The notes beneath the pieces are model-generated. The model did no database searches and was not told the origin of the DNA. It worked only from the letters and a program-made list of their open reading frames with translations. This document shows positions 38,298 through 50,589 of a DNA stretch of 64,000 nt, piece by piece (position 1 is the stretch's first letter; each line of letters begins with the position of its first letter). The position numbers and the translations under genes were made by a program. Source of the DNA: Steromphala cineraria. Its lineage: Eukaryota > Mollusca > Gastropoda > Trochida > Trochidae. The DNA lies in assembly GCA_916613615.1 (NCBI GenBank), contig OU744726.1:20773515-20837514 (forward strand), given 5' to 3'.

Positions 38298-39235
38298 TTA
38301 AAACCATAAAAATAAAAGTCAAGGGTTGCAAAAAGATCAACTCTGACGACTGACATTAAATTTGTAATGGGATGTAAATCTTGATGAAAAGAATTTGCCC
38401 TAATGTGTCAGATATCACATTGAAACGATCGTTGCATAGTTTTGTTTAAATTGAGATGAAAATGTTCAAACAATTATTTCAGAACTTTAAACTTAACCTT
38501 TATATTCAAATGGAAGCGTTAAATTCTGTCTGTTTCTGATGACTATCAATTTGAAAATATGAAATGTTATTAATATCAAGAACCTATCAAGACTATCAAA
38601 TGGCAAGACATACATAATTTGAAACAGAGCTTTAGAAATCGAATCACCTGTCCTGTTACTTGATTGAGAAGGATAAACGAATTGTTTTTTATGTTTATTC
38701 ATTTATGAACGGTGTTCAAAAATAGTTACTCTATATTCGAGGCAAGACAACATCTATTTTTAAAAATTATATGAATTATGCTATGTTAATGTACATGTTC
38801 ATTGAAGCGAGACCCCTTTTAAAAGATATAATGTGGTTATAACATGCAAAAGGAACAAATACAGTATTCCAATTGTCATTTGTCTTTGCACATTCAATCA
38901 AGCAAGAAAGCTTGGAAGTACAGGGAAACTTGCCAATTCTACGAATGATGAGAATTCATTCTTAATTTAATCATGACAAGAAAACTTTTTCGAAATTTCT
39001 AAATTATATATGTTATAAAAATATACATAAACAGTATCAATATGCAATCAGATTTATATATCCTTTATTGGAATTCGACCCATAATTGAGTTTGAAATAT
39101 GATGGTAGCAAAGAAAACCCTTAAATCGCTAAATCTTTACTTAGAATGAAATATTTTTCGAATTTGTCGTTTGAGTAACTTTGAACATTCTATTAGCTTT
39201 GTCTTGATACTGATGTTTATATCCGTCATATCCCT

Positions 39236-39960
39236 GAACTGAGAGGAACATCATGTGAAACATGAATATGAGTGTGTACAATCTCAAAATAGAATTAAGA
39301 ACATCTTATTGTATAGGGATTATTTCACATTGCTACTGGACAGTTTCCCTTTTTTGAAGTTTGTGAGAAAATGTCATGAAGTTTTCAACATGACTGAAAG
39401 TTCATTCTATGTTGAACTGAGAGGAACATCATGTGAATCATGAATATGAGTGTGTACAATCTCAAAATAGAATTAAGAACATCTTATTTTATAGGGATTA
39501 TTTCATATTGCTACATGACAGTTTCTCCTTTTCAAGTTTGTGAGAAAATGTCATGAAGTTTTTAACATGACTGGAAGTTCATTCTGTGTTGAACTGAGAG
39601 GAACATCATGTGAAACATGAATATAAGTGTGTACAATCTCAAAATAGAATTAAGAACATCTTATTTTATAGGGATTATTTCACATTGCTACATGACAGTT
39701 TCCCTTTTTTGAAGTTTGTGAGAAAATGTCATGAAGTTTTTAACATGACTGGAAGTTCATTCTATGTTGAACTGAGAGGAACATCATGTGAAACATGAAT
39801 ATGAGTGTGTACAATCTCAAAATAGAATTAAGAACATCTTATTTTATTGGGATTTTTTCACCTTGCTACATGACATAGTTCTAGACTGTTTCTCCTTTTG
39901 AAGTTTGTGAGAAAATGTCATGAAGTTTTTAACATGAATGGAAGTTCATTCAATTGTTGA
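39236..39960 (+). repeat. Tandem array, four units of about 178 bp
   Basis: The word GAACTGAGAGGAACATCATG occurs at 39236, 39414, 39591 and 39769. Units are over 90% alike by eye; the last one is more diverged and has a small insertion. Each unit contains a potential 62-codon frame (intact at 39255-39443 and 39610-39798, interrupted in unit 2). The frame starts in one unit and stops at the start of the next, and the unit length is not a multiple of three, so there is no multi-unit protein. Confidence 0.9.
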
Positions 39961-40087
39961 TTTGAATAAATTTGATGAACTTTTGAAGAAAGTGTCAGCG
40001 TTATCTAACGATAAACCATGCACACAACAAGCTCAGGGCATTGATATGTCTCCTCTAACATCATCTTTCAGTGTGGAGAACAAGTAG
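39938..40087 (+). CDS. Small open frame after the tandem array, unrecognised
   Basis: An ATG at 39938 opens 49 codons ending TAG (40085-40087). It reads MEVHSIVDLNKFDELLKKV... and later TQQAQGIDMSPLTSSFSVENK. The composition is protein-like (amphipathic start, Ser/Thr-rich end) and codon use differs from the surrounding AT-rich noise. It may be the 3' end of an older gene or mobile element whose upstream part is the array. No family recognised. Confidence 0.3.
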   Translation: MEVHSIVDLNKFDELLKKVSALSNDKPCTQQAQGIDMSPLTSSFSVENK

Positions 40088-40867
40088 CACACACTGTCGA
40101 GACTACAACATTTTGCATGTCAAGCAATCAAGATACAACTATACTATTTTATTATACAGATAAATTTCCTTTGAAGGAGGCAATTTTGCAACAAGATTTC
40201 TTTTAACTCTTGTGTCAGTGTAATACGGCCGGTAAACCCTTCAAACTTATGAGAAATAAACAGTACATGTCTTTAATTTTGAGATAAAATTAATTCGAAT
40301 TTTAGTCTAAGTCTTAGTAAACTTAGTCCGGTTATTTGACCTATAAAAATGACAAACTATCATCACAAATGGAAGTATGTTAATGGTGTTATCTGTTCAT
40401 TTTCTCATTTGCAAATCAAAGCGTATAAGCTATCTGCGACCTCTCACATTTCCCACAGCTTTGCTATGGTAATATCGTAGTCATATACATTGTACAGTGA
40501 TAATAAATCCTTTGAAATGTTCGGAACAGGCATTAGTTATTCTCGCAAAACGTGACAATCAAATAAAGATGCCATCATTAATACTGTCTCAAATAATACT
40601 CCGCTGTTCATACAGTTCATATTTCAGTCTACTTTCTTGCCTTCATAAAATATTAATTTGATTGAGTTAATGTTAACTATGATTTCAATTTGTGTTCACT
40701 TTTATTTCAACTCTGTACATGAACCCTTGTGTGCTAAAGTAAAGGGATTGATCTAGACGTGGGATATGGTCAGTCTTGCTATTTAACTTTGTATCCTGAG
40801 ATGAAAACATGAGGCATGGCATGATCTTGTGTAGACATTTCATGTTTCTGCAGCAGCTAAGGTTTAA

Positions 40868-41175
40868 AGGGGCAGGAGCACGATTTTGTAATTTTTTATA
40901 TTTTCGATTATTTTACATTTAATTGCAAAATGTTTTATTTTGATAGTCAAAAATCGCAAACCAAACATCCATAGACAGAGAACAAATTATAAAGATTCAC
41001 ATAAAGTCCGATTGAGTCCTTTTTTGGGTAAACACTTTATTGATTTTGTGTACGAAAAGGGAATCGCATGGCTGAATTTATTCATTATTTTTTAAATTAC
41101 TACTTCAGTTAGTTTAAATGCATTGTCTTTTAATTGGAACCATTTATTTTCATTATCCTGACATAACCTCGCCTA
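40868..41175. mobile_element. TTAA-flanked MITE, copy C, right end missing
   Basis: The left end AGGGGCAGGAGCACG follows TTAA (40864-40867), and the body of the family follows, including the 'cacataaagtcc' and 'ttttaattggaaccatttattttcat' segments. It stops after ATCCTGACATAACC, before the expected right end, and the SINE fragment begins about 20 bp later. Confidence 0.8.
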
Positions 41176-41195
41176 TCTTGGGTGAGCTGAAGAGA

Positions 41196-41420
41196 ATATC
41201 ACTTATATCACGACTGCTTTTATTCTTGCAGGGAGAAATCCCGCATGGCTGTTGTGGCTATGCATTGCGGTGAAGCATCGGCTTGAACTCGCAAACCATG
41301 AGTGGTACTGCGTTTCAATTCAGTGTAGCCAAACCTTAGAACAGTTCTAAACTGCAGACTAAGTTTCAGAGCCCCTGGCGGGATTCCAAAAACGGACCTC
41401 TCGATCCGAAATGGAAACCG
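41196..41420 (-). mobile_element. Decayed tRNA-derived SINE, second copy
   Basis: Matches the SINE at 16350-16650 over the body (GGCTATGCATTGCGGTGAA, ATTCAGTGTAGC, CTGGCGGGATTC, CGATCCGA), with several indels. The tRNA-like head is incomplete: the sequence diverges after CTCTCGATCCGAAATGG. The B box is altered (GGATTCCAAAAACG). Confidence 0.75.
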
Positions 41421-41499
41421 AAGATAGATCATTGCTAAGGCCCGTAAGAAGGTATCCTTTTACTTGCAGTACAGCCAATGGCTTCCACACCGTTTGTTC

Positions 41500-41650
41500 A
41501 GTCACCAAATTGTCATAAGTCCAGAAAAGAATTCAAACGACCATAACAACCACCAGCAGTTGCGTCTGGCATGGTGAAAAACTTAAGTGGAATTTAGCAT
41601 CATGGAAGAAAGTTCATTTGTCAGACGAAAGCAGGTTCCGTCGATGTTAT
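41500..41650 (+). pseudogene. Tc1-type transposase fragment with first catalytic Asp region
   Basis: Reading across two frames gives HQQLRLAW, then HGEKLKWNLASWKKVHLSDESRF, ending at a stop at 41650. The W..V.LSDESRF pattern is the segment around the first catalytic Asp in Tc1-like transposases. Only this piece survives, with a frameshift or in-frame stop. It is not part of the minus-strand Tc1 relic at 49392-50145, which lacks exactly this region. Confidence 0.65.
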
Positions 41651-42545
41651 TGACCCGTGAAACATGTGCAGGGGTTAATCAATTACAGAATAGAGACATT
41701 TAACTGTGTAAATATGGATATATACATGGAAAAGGTTAAATCAGAAATCTGTGATAAGGGGGAAGTACCACGTGATGGTCGTGGTCTACTTTTCTGGCGA
41801 TCAAGGTCTGTTACTAAAAGGCTTATGAAGATCCAGTTGCCATTCGATGTACATGTATAAAAGTAAACACAAATTAATATAAAAATAAATTCTATGAGAT
41901 GTTAAAATGTTTTACATCCGCGAATTAAATCGATATTACAATGATACATTATAATGGACTTTGAATTTATCGTTAATGTCAAAATTTAAAAGGCATTTAA
42001 ATTACACATGACATGAATAACAGTCATGTACGTAAAGAATATTGTGCAACAATTATACCAAAAGCAAACGAGGAACATGCATTGCATCAATAGAGGCACA
42101 AAACATGATAAATAAATAAAGACATTGTAATTGTAATATGTGCTTTCGCAACAACATTGAACCTCTGAAACATGAAAGTGTTTGCCAAGGATGATTATGC
42201 CTCGGGGGTTTCTCCAGAGGTTTTAATTTTTTACCTATCTTTCTCCAATGTCTAGTTGTTCTTTTTGATTGAATAATGAAACGTTTTAAGTGCATCGACT
42301 CAATAGCACGCTTTTAAACTAATTTACTTAAGATAAAAAGAAACAACACAAGTTTAAGCATTTAATAACGGTCCAATGTTTAGATATATCCCAAAGGGCA
42401 TTATTTTAGTTGGTTATTGAAGATCATTCGATCGATGATGTTGAGAGCGATAACATTTTAGATGAAATGAAGTAAATGTTTATATCGATATCCAACTTCC
42501 TTTTTCACAGGGGACCGATGTTTTTGATTATTTTGTTATTGTGAC

Positions 42546-43184
42546 ATATTTAAGAATTGTTTTACATGTTTTGTGCCTTTATCATTATATCGATGTATAA
42601 CAGCAGCAAGTTATATAAAATTGCGGAGATAGAGGCACAAAACATTAAAAGAATCCTTATAGTTACAAAATCAACATTTTAAGATAGTATCTCTTAATCA
42701 TTTTCAAAAATCGAGTATCAATGTCGTGATATTGTAGTAGTAGTAGTAGTAGTTGAATCAAAATTGATAGCTCCATAATTTAAAACGGCACAATATTTAA
42801 TTTCATTTCCTCAAACATTGACGCTTATGTAATCACAATTCGTCTTAACCGGAATCCGAACTTTTTTGGAATTAGCTCCTTTAGCATATTACGTGAATAT
42901 ATGCCGTTTGCGAGACGTTCGGGGCGAACAAGCTTGGGGACTCGTATTCCCCGTGATGGTATGGAATTCGTTATGAAGAGGAAGGTATTTACTTGTAACA
43001 AACGCTGTCGTGAAGTGATAAAACATGTTATATCTGTCTTTGCAACAGAACATAAGTCGCATCTGTCAAAACCGGACTATTGCGAGACCATCGAGAAATG
43101 GTTTAAAAAAATTAGAGCTCTCGACAAATCAGAATCCCCAAAAACATTGTTACAAACCATTTTGCAATTATTACTGTATATTTT
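42546..43184. mobile_element. Composite foldback element, short copy in opposite orientation
   Basis: 42546-42660 carries GAATTGTTTTACATG, TTTTGTGCC..TATCGATG and the inverse (TAGAGGCACAAAACAT), with a shortened loop. 42661-43184 is the inverse of 28844-29430, ending CCATTTTGCAATTATTA. The two copies differ by many substitutions. The frame 42901-43191 is inside this element; in the longer copy the same region is broken by stops, although a stretch resembling VFTCNKRCREVIKHVISVFA is visible in both. That could be a vestige of coding sequence. Confidence 0.65.
42734..42752 (+). repeat. (TAG)n microsatellite
   Basis: Six uninterrupted GTA/TAG units within the composite element copy. Confidence 0.9.
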
Positions 43185-43249
43185 CATCTAACAATTTTTA
43201 CATGATTTATCAGCATACACTCGAAACATCTACCAAACTATCTTTAAAA

Positions 43250-46200
43250 AGTATAACAGACGAAATAGAGTCAGATTCCCTACGGGTCCAAGAAAATTAA
43301 TGTTTTTTGTTTAAGCTCTACATATTTTTACAATTCAAGCCCTTAATCTCATTGATTCACTCCCCCACAAACTCTCATCTATTTCATAATCGACTGAAGA
43401 TGTATCATGTTCGCTTTGAAGATAAGAAACCTTGCATCATTTTAAAAGTTAACTCTTCTGAAAAAGTTATGTCTCTCGTGACATCTGTGAAATGTTTTCT
43501 TAAGAAACGTTTTGTTTTACATTTAATTCATGTGCTCTTAATGACAAAAATGTTTTGACATCTGCCAATATAACATGTATTCACGCATGTAGTTCCTATG
43601 TTCTTTATCAAGACGTGTTACTTGTTAAAGGTCGGTATTGATAATGATGAAGAGTGTTAAGTAGGCATTATTCAATCCATCATCGTTTAACAATTTCAAT
43701 TGAGAAAGTAAGATATTGTAGGAAAGCCAGAATTAATGCATTTGAAAGGAAATGGGCAATATCCATTAATCTATCTGATGAAAGTGAATGACATGGTTAA
43801 CGGTATGCAAGGTTGTGACAGTGTGTATCAATGTCTTCGCGTTTTTCTTTCTTTTCTTTTTTTTGTTTTGTTGTTGTCGTTTTGGGGGAGGAATATTTTG
43901 TGTAACATTTTCTTCCTATTCTCCATTCGCTTTGTGTGAATCAAAGCCTGTAGCTTTTTTCACGAAATAAATACCATACTAAAAATGAAAAATAGATTTT
44001 AAAAATCAATTTCAAACGTTTGTTTCTTTCTAATGAACTGTGCAAAAGTTGCTAATATCGATATTAATATTTTCATATTCCAAAATTATGAATAATGATT
44101 TGTGTTTCTAAATTACTGTGCCTAAAAATATACAATCATTGTGCAATGACATAATATAAGAAAATTCACAAAGTATTTGAGTGAAACAATGTTTATAGAA
44201 TAGCACTCATCATGACAATCATGAATTCACTGTCAAAGTATTGGTGAAAACCAAGCCAATAACAAATGTAAGGCATCATTAATGTAAGGCATTCTTAAAA
44301 CAATCCACAAAAGATAAGTATTATTCAGTTACTTAGAACCCACAATGTGACAGGCACAATAACAAAGGCAGAGTTAATCAGAATCCCGTATGGGCAACAT
44401 CGGCATCATTATACGCAGCAATGCGCTTTCCATTGGACCACAAAAATGCTGGTTTTTATTAATTTTCTTTGTGCGAGTTACACTTTCATTTACATGGTAT
44501 TTAATTAATACTCATAAGCTTTACTTGATTGAAAATCAAACGTTTATTTTGGAGAAGCATTTGATAGTTACTATTGGTTAATCATTTGATTTGAATGTCC
44601 AAGGGTTTTGGTAAAGGTAACCAAATCACAGTTATATCAGTTTTGTAACGTAACGGTGAAAATGCCTAAATATATTAATTTCAATCAAGATTATTTACAC
44701 CTATAAGATCTTATATGAATAAGTTTCTGCATTTAGTACTTCCAGTTCGAAATATTCTTGTCAAAATAAATGTTAGCAAAACAGCATTAAAAGATCTGAT
44801 GAATGAAATCGTAAGCACTTCTGTAAAACTCATGTGCCTATGGCATTGATTCTTAATTGCATTTACATACTGTAACATGAAGATATTTTTACCCCATTAA
44901 AAACTTGGAATTGTTACTTTTGCCGCTGAGTTTTTTACCATCTTTGGTTAAAGCTGTTTATAATTCTTTGATCTCGTTACTCCATAACGTTTCACTCCAC
45001 TCTTATGTACTTCAAACATCCAACACAAGTTGTTTATAACATGAAGAATTGTTTTGAACAGTTTTGTAATTAATAAAAATACCCTTGAGGTCAAACTTTG
45101 AAGTAAACACTCCTGTATATCAGACATTTTTATAGTCGATATCACTTTATAGATTAACAAAATGCCAAAAATGATAGGCTGGGATGGGAGATGTTTAGTA
45201 CAGTTAATGCTTGTGCTGGTGTCCCATAAGAGATTCGACCGGTAAAATGTACAGGATTGTACTATTGCAGATAATGTGATCCTAAATATGACCAACTTTA
45301 CATTTGTTCAAAATCTAAATGGCTTTAATAACTTAAAGGTCAGTTGCTCTAAACAAGAAAATACTGGAATACTGCAAGAATCATTAGTAAGTTTCATACA
45401 TATTTACATGAAATATTAACTCGTAAATTGTTGAATAACTTCTAGGGCTGAAAATTATCATCCGTCAAAAAATGGTAAATAATTAGAAAAGAAAACAAGA
45501 TGTCATTATTCTCCAAGCAGCATACATTTGATTGTATTGAAGCATATCGCAAGTTGTATGTTGTATGTAAACATTTCAATTTAGACCCTACCGTTTGAAT
45601 ATTGCAGTCATCAAATGGATACTGCCTGTCTGGTTTCACCATTATTGCTTAAAATGGCATTCTGGTCTGTGAAATGAATGTTATGAATTCCTAGAAGATC
45701 TATCTGTAGTTATTATAAAGATTCTATTAATTTGAATTATTTCAAACATTACTAATGGGCTACTCAATCCCAAGGGAGTTTTAATGTGTTAGTTTCAGTA
45801 AGTAGACTTTTTTAACGTGTTTGAAAAGTGTGTATGGTTTAATATATTTGAAGGGAGCTTTCACCACAAGCGTGCACTCAGTAATTTAAATGTTTAATAA
45901 TATCAAATGATAAGTGACAGTCCTTCTATGCTTCAATTCATTCATTCGTGTAAACATAATGAATTATGCACAAAATAAAATCGCTCCACTGGTGTTTGCA
46001 ACTGTTAAACCTGGTACTGAAACAGCGACTGATTATCTTACATCCGCAATCCGCATTTCACCTGTTACATCTGTCAGATGAAGTAAGGTACATCCTCGAA
46101 TACCTACCTACAAGTTCATCGACTTTTGACAACTATATTCCACAAATTTATCTTTAGTGTTCTAATTGGTAGACTGTCCTTTTACATATTCATCAAGGCG

Positions 46201-48900
46201 AACATATTTAATAAATGTTAATCAAATTTTGAAATGCGGCCAAGAAAGTACAAATTATAGGTCAGGAAAAATCTAGTTTTGATTAACTGATTGAAAATAT
46301 TTAATGAATATATGATATGATGAATAAACATTTCACGTATTATATAAAATATTTTCTACGAACTGAATTTGATAAAAGACATGTTCTTATTTGTAGACAT
46401 ACGTGTTGTGTTTTATAGCACATCTGTACTTTATTGTTAAATCGTGCCCAGATTTCGATTTGCAGAATCATTGTCATTCAATAAATTGTTTTTTAAAAAC
46501 ACTCGGCATTCTAAAACATTAAAATTATACAGAGGATTATATTTCTTGTATACATGAACATGATATTAACGAATTCACAAATAAACATTAATTTTCAAAA
46601 GAAGACTTGTGAAGTTTGGGTACACATATACTTTACCAATACATTTCTAAAGAAACAGTTGATGGTTCGTGTAGTTGATATCTCAACATTTGCTCAACTT
46701 TTATCAACTAGAATGGAGAAATCTTATTTTAGAATATAATGTCGAAGCACTACATTCCAAAAGACAATGTTAAGTTGCCATATGATAATAGTACAACGAC
46801 AACTGTTTACATAATCGTGCATTCCAAACTCAGTGATTATAGATATGGGTGTTTTCATATGTGTAGGTGTGTGGGTATTTTTGGTATTGAAATATCAAAA
46901 TGTTTAATACAAAATGCATGTCAACTTCCATTCTTCCATTTCCACCTGTTTTCATTTTCCTAATCCTTATCATCACTTGTACATTATGTATCATAATCTT
47001 CATATTGTTTTTAACTTCTCTCCCTTTCAGTCCTATTCTTAGCACCATGAGCAGGTATAAGTACAGGCGCTTTATATAAATATCAATTATCATATCATAT
47101 CATATCAACTTGTGTATGTTATTTTCTAAAAGTATCACAAAAGGACGGGCAGCACGATTATGAACATTTATTTATTCAAATTGTGCATCATACCTGTTTT
47201 CTTATACTTCGTTTTTCAGACAAACCATTCAATTCTTCGACCTTATTGCTGCAGGTCGTCGATAACAATGTGTTTATATGGCAGCCATCGTAGTCTGAAT
47301 ACCTTGCATACATTTGAGGTAGGAAATAGATTTGCATAACTCAATTGAACATTATGTGTTCATTTACAAACAACATTATTTAGTTAATAACATTACATGT
47401 ATTTACCTTATATACCAATAGTTATAATCACTATATTCTCTTATGCTTGTTTATTAGAAAACACTCGATCTCAAAGTAATTATTTTGTCAATAATCAATT
47501 ATCCGCTGCCATCTTCAAGAATGAAATTAGATTTCCAACAAGTCTATTCACTAGTGAAACAAAAACGGTTTTAAAATGGATTTAAATTTGAATTTAAATT
47601 TTTCTAACATACTTGTATTTTTTATGTTACAGCTCAATTTTATTAGTTTTATCTTACTTTTTTTCAACAGCGTGACCTAATAGTCATATGCATGTACATG
47701 TATAATCTTTTTACCCATTCAGTGAATTTGCTCTTCATTAAGTCATTATATGTCGGAAATTGTATTCCATCATAAAGGCAAGACGTCTTCAGTTCTAATT
47801 TAAACTAAGGCCAAAAGAAACTTTACTAATCATTCTGATTACAAAACGAAAATGATAACAGTATTGAAACAAAGTAATTCTTATTAATCCATCAGGTCTC
47901 TAAAAATCACTATAATTAAAGGGAGAATAAGCACATTAAACCTTTTTGATTAATGTAAAGTGAGCAGGGGTCAAATTGTGTCACTAATGACGTTCCTTTT
48001 AATATTTCTAATGCAATTGTTTCTTTAAAGGTAGGAAATTGATTACTTTGTTACCAGGTATAAGCAACCAGTGTCTTCAGAAACTGCCCAGTAATCAAAT
48101 TCAAACGTCAAATAACGTCCCCTGTCAGCAGTTGCAGCTTTCACATGAAATCTGCAAAGAAGCATGGGAAGGTTTGGATAGAGTCTTACACCTCATACTG
48201 TTTAAATCAATTGAGGCAATTGGTAGAAAGTCTTGAGACCTCAACAATCGCAGCTATATCTCTCTATTGCATGCCAATCTTTATGTTCTTACTTTGTATG
48301 AACTTTGCCATGTCGCATTATTTAGTGACCAAATGAATTGGGCATGAGTCTCATGTTTGACCAGTTTGCAAAACAGGAGGCTAATTTTGATAGTAAACAT
48401 TTGTCGTCATATTAAAAGTCTGTTTTTGAAGGATGACTTTTAATTCAACTGTACTGTCACATTTGTAATAAAACACCTTCAACCATAAAAGTAAAAGTCA
48501 ATGGTTGCAACAAGATGAACGCTCACGAATGAAATTAAATTTGTAATGTAATGTAAATCTTGATTAAAATGATTTGTCATACGGAATCATATATCACATA
48601 CATAAACGTTCCTTTTGATTATTGTTTTTTAAATTGAGACGAAAACGCAATAATTGTAGAACTTGAAACTTTAAGTTTATATCCAAAATGTTTTTTGAAG
48701 AATGGCTTTCAATTCGAAAATATAAACTGTCAAATATTAAGAACAGATCACAGACTATCACATGACGTTTTTTAAATGAACATCAAATTAGACAATATCT
48801 TTGCGTCCTCTGTTACCGAGGTTATTTTACAAGAAATAGTTCTTGTAAAATCCTTTATATAATGTCAAACTTCTTTATTATAGAAAATAAAAGTTTCGTT
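43250..48900. repeat. Segmental duplication, block 3
   Basis: 43250-43640 aligns with 33140-33560 and 50590-50960. 44930-45650 aligns with 51240-51980 (shared TATCGCAAGTTGTAT; AGGGCTGAAAATTA vs AGGACTGAAAATAA). 46420-46960 aligns with 36690-37150. 47225-47395 aligns with 30735-30920, 47620-47790 with 37360-37590, and 48475-48690 with 38298-38520. The order is the same in each block, so these are head-to-tail copies of a segment of roughly 6-10 kb with different deletions. A short frame at 45959-46081 (MNYAQNKIAPLVFATVKPG...) looks protein-like but has no partner in the other blocks. Confidence 0.65.
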
Positions 48901-49391
48901 TTAGATAAAAAAAAATTTAATTAAAAAAACGTCAATATTCGGTGAAAACAGAAGTTCGATATCAATATAAATGTTTTCTTCGTTACATTAAAACTATTAC
49001 TGTTCTTAACAGCATCAAATGGTTTTTAAAATCTAAGTACAATAATATCCTGGATATGGGATCCAAATATTGCCACGTTATCGAATGTAACTTATGCGGT
49101 TTCGGTGTACAAAAATAAATAAATTTAAAAACATGTAGATTAATCTGTGCATCTTTTTTGCAATTCAATCAAAAGAGCAAACTAAACTTAGCAAATATGC
49201 AAACTTGACACTACGTACGGCATCTTATATGTGTCTTAATTAGAACATTCCAATTTTGTGCAAAGATAAATTATGTATGATTAGAAGACAAAAACACATA
49301 ATCACGTTTTCTTCAACGTTGATAACGTTAATGACGTCTGAAAACCCTCCCAAAATGAATTTCACAGAATGAAGATAATCGATTTAGGTGA

Positions 49392-50145
49392 TCAGTAACG
49401 ATTGTGTCCATTTCTAGCCTCTCGTACAGCCACACAACACCTCCTCATGGATCTTATAACGTTAGTGAACACTGCCCGAGTAAGACGTCGCCATTGCTCA
49501 AAGAGATGACGTTGAAAATATTGCAATTTCTGTGATGGATTAACTTGTTGACGAACACGTCGACCGAGTTCGTTCATGACGTGTTCGGATTAAGGTCAGG
49601 GTTTCGCGATGGCCAATTCAGGATTTGAACACCACCATTCGTGAGAAAATGTTGCTGTAAATAACTGCTGTATGGGTCTATAGCGTTGTCTTGCTAAAAA
49701 CGTAAGTCCAGGACCTTGTCACCGCATGAACGGAAGAAGAACACAGGTGGTAAAATCTTATCTCTGTACTTGACAGCATTTAAGTTCCCTTGAACAACAA
49801 CCAGCGGAGTGCGCTGAAAGACCCCCCCCCCCCCCCAAACCATGACGCTGCCGCCACACAATTTGTCAACTTCACCTTCGCAATCGCAAATCTTCAAGTC
49901 ACAGTTACAAATCGGTTGAGAAGATGACGTAAACTTATTGCTGCATCTTCGCGGAGTGACGTCACACCTGACGCTAATGGCCGCGGGCCGTCTGCAAATA
50001 TTCCCGTTCGATGCACTCTTTTCCTGAAATTTAAAATTGTTTGTTGTGAAAAGTTAAAGGCTCTTGCCACAGCGACCACAGGCTGACCACCATGGAGCCC
50101 CATAGCACGTTGACATTCTTCATTTGTAAGACGCGACATTGCCAA
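49392..50145 (-). pseudogene. Broken Tc1-type transposase, internally deleted
   Basis: The N-terminal paired-type helix-turn-helix domain is well preserved (50145 down to 49894: MSRLTNEECQRAMGLHGG, AVARAFNFSQQTILNFRKR, LRHLLNRFVTVT). A deletion of roughly 100 residues follows, removing the first catalytic Asp segment. The reading then resumes as GGSVMVWGG...RTPLVVVQGNLNAVKYRDKIL (to about 49740), QQDNA-like and NWPSRNPDLNPN (second Asp and the third acidic region, about 49660-49590), and ends as ELGRRVRQQVNPSQKL...RRCCVAVREARNGHNRY. Frameshifts are present, one at a 16-bp C run near 49820. Terminal repeats were not found. Confidence 0.88.
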
Positions 50146-50589
50146 ATGGTCATCAAAATTAAATTTTTAATTTGATTTTCCAAATGATCTTCAATGTGCT
50201 TTCTCAGTTCATGCAAATATGCATCGATTGATCTCATGGTTTCTTGTTTGCACTTGTATTCACAGATTTCCTATTTTGTGGCTACAAAGTCAATGATTCC
50301 AGGTGATTTCACATGTTCGTCACATAAAAAGGAGGCAAAACCATTACTTTCACTACAAATAGTGTTTCAATGAACGGCAAGAAACGATTTCATAAATTTA
50401 CTATAAGAAATTAAAACCTCTGAAGTAATTCGCAAGAATTCATTATTGGGTGTACTTTCATGTTTGGTTTACAATGTTGTTGCAAAACCGAAGTTCAGTG
50501 TCTATAATACTATCAGTTTTAACTATTTTTATTTTATTAACTCACATATACTAGTATACATCAACCATAATATCTAAAAAATATAACAT

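Larger units (their letters stand above)
33140..38700. repeat. Segmental duplication, block 2
   Basis: Stretches align with other blocks in order. 33140-33560 matches 43250-43640 and 50590-50960 (GATTCCCT...CC(A)AGT(A)AGAAA; TTAACTTAAGATGTAT; TTCTTCAGAACAAGTT). 36690-37150 matches 46420-46960. 37360-37590 matches 47620-47790 (CTATTAGTCACAGACATGTACATG). 38298-38520 matches 48475-48690. Within the block, 34735-34880 and 35755-35880 are also copies of each other (AATTGTTGATTTTCTC.TAAAG; TTTTGGAATAACAAAT.GCAT). No recognisable gene is conserved among copies. Confidence 0.65.

Noticed and set aside
44948..45295. 115-codon minus-strand frame as a gene
   Set aside because: The aligned region in block 4 has its open frame on the other strand (51254-51526), so neither frame is conserved.
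46830..47105. Short ATCAT-type repeats and frame at 46830-47093 as a gene
   Set aside because: The plus and minus frames overlap and the sequence is part of a duplicated AT-rich block; the CATAT run at 47090-47105 is a simple repeat.
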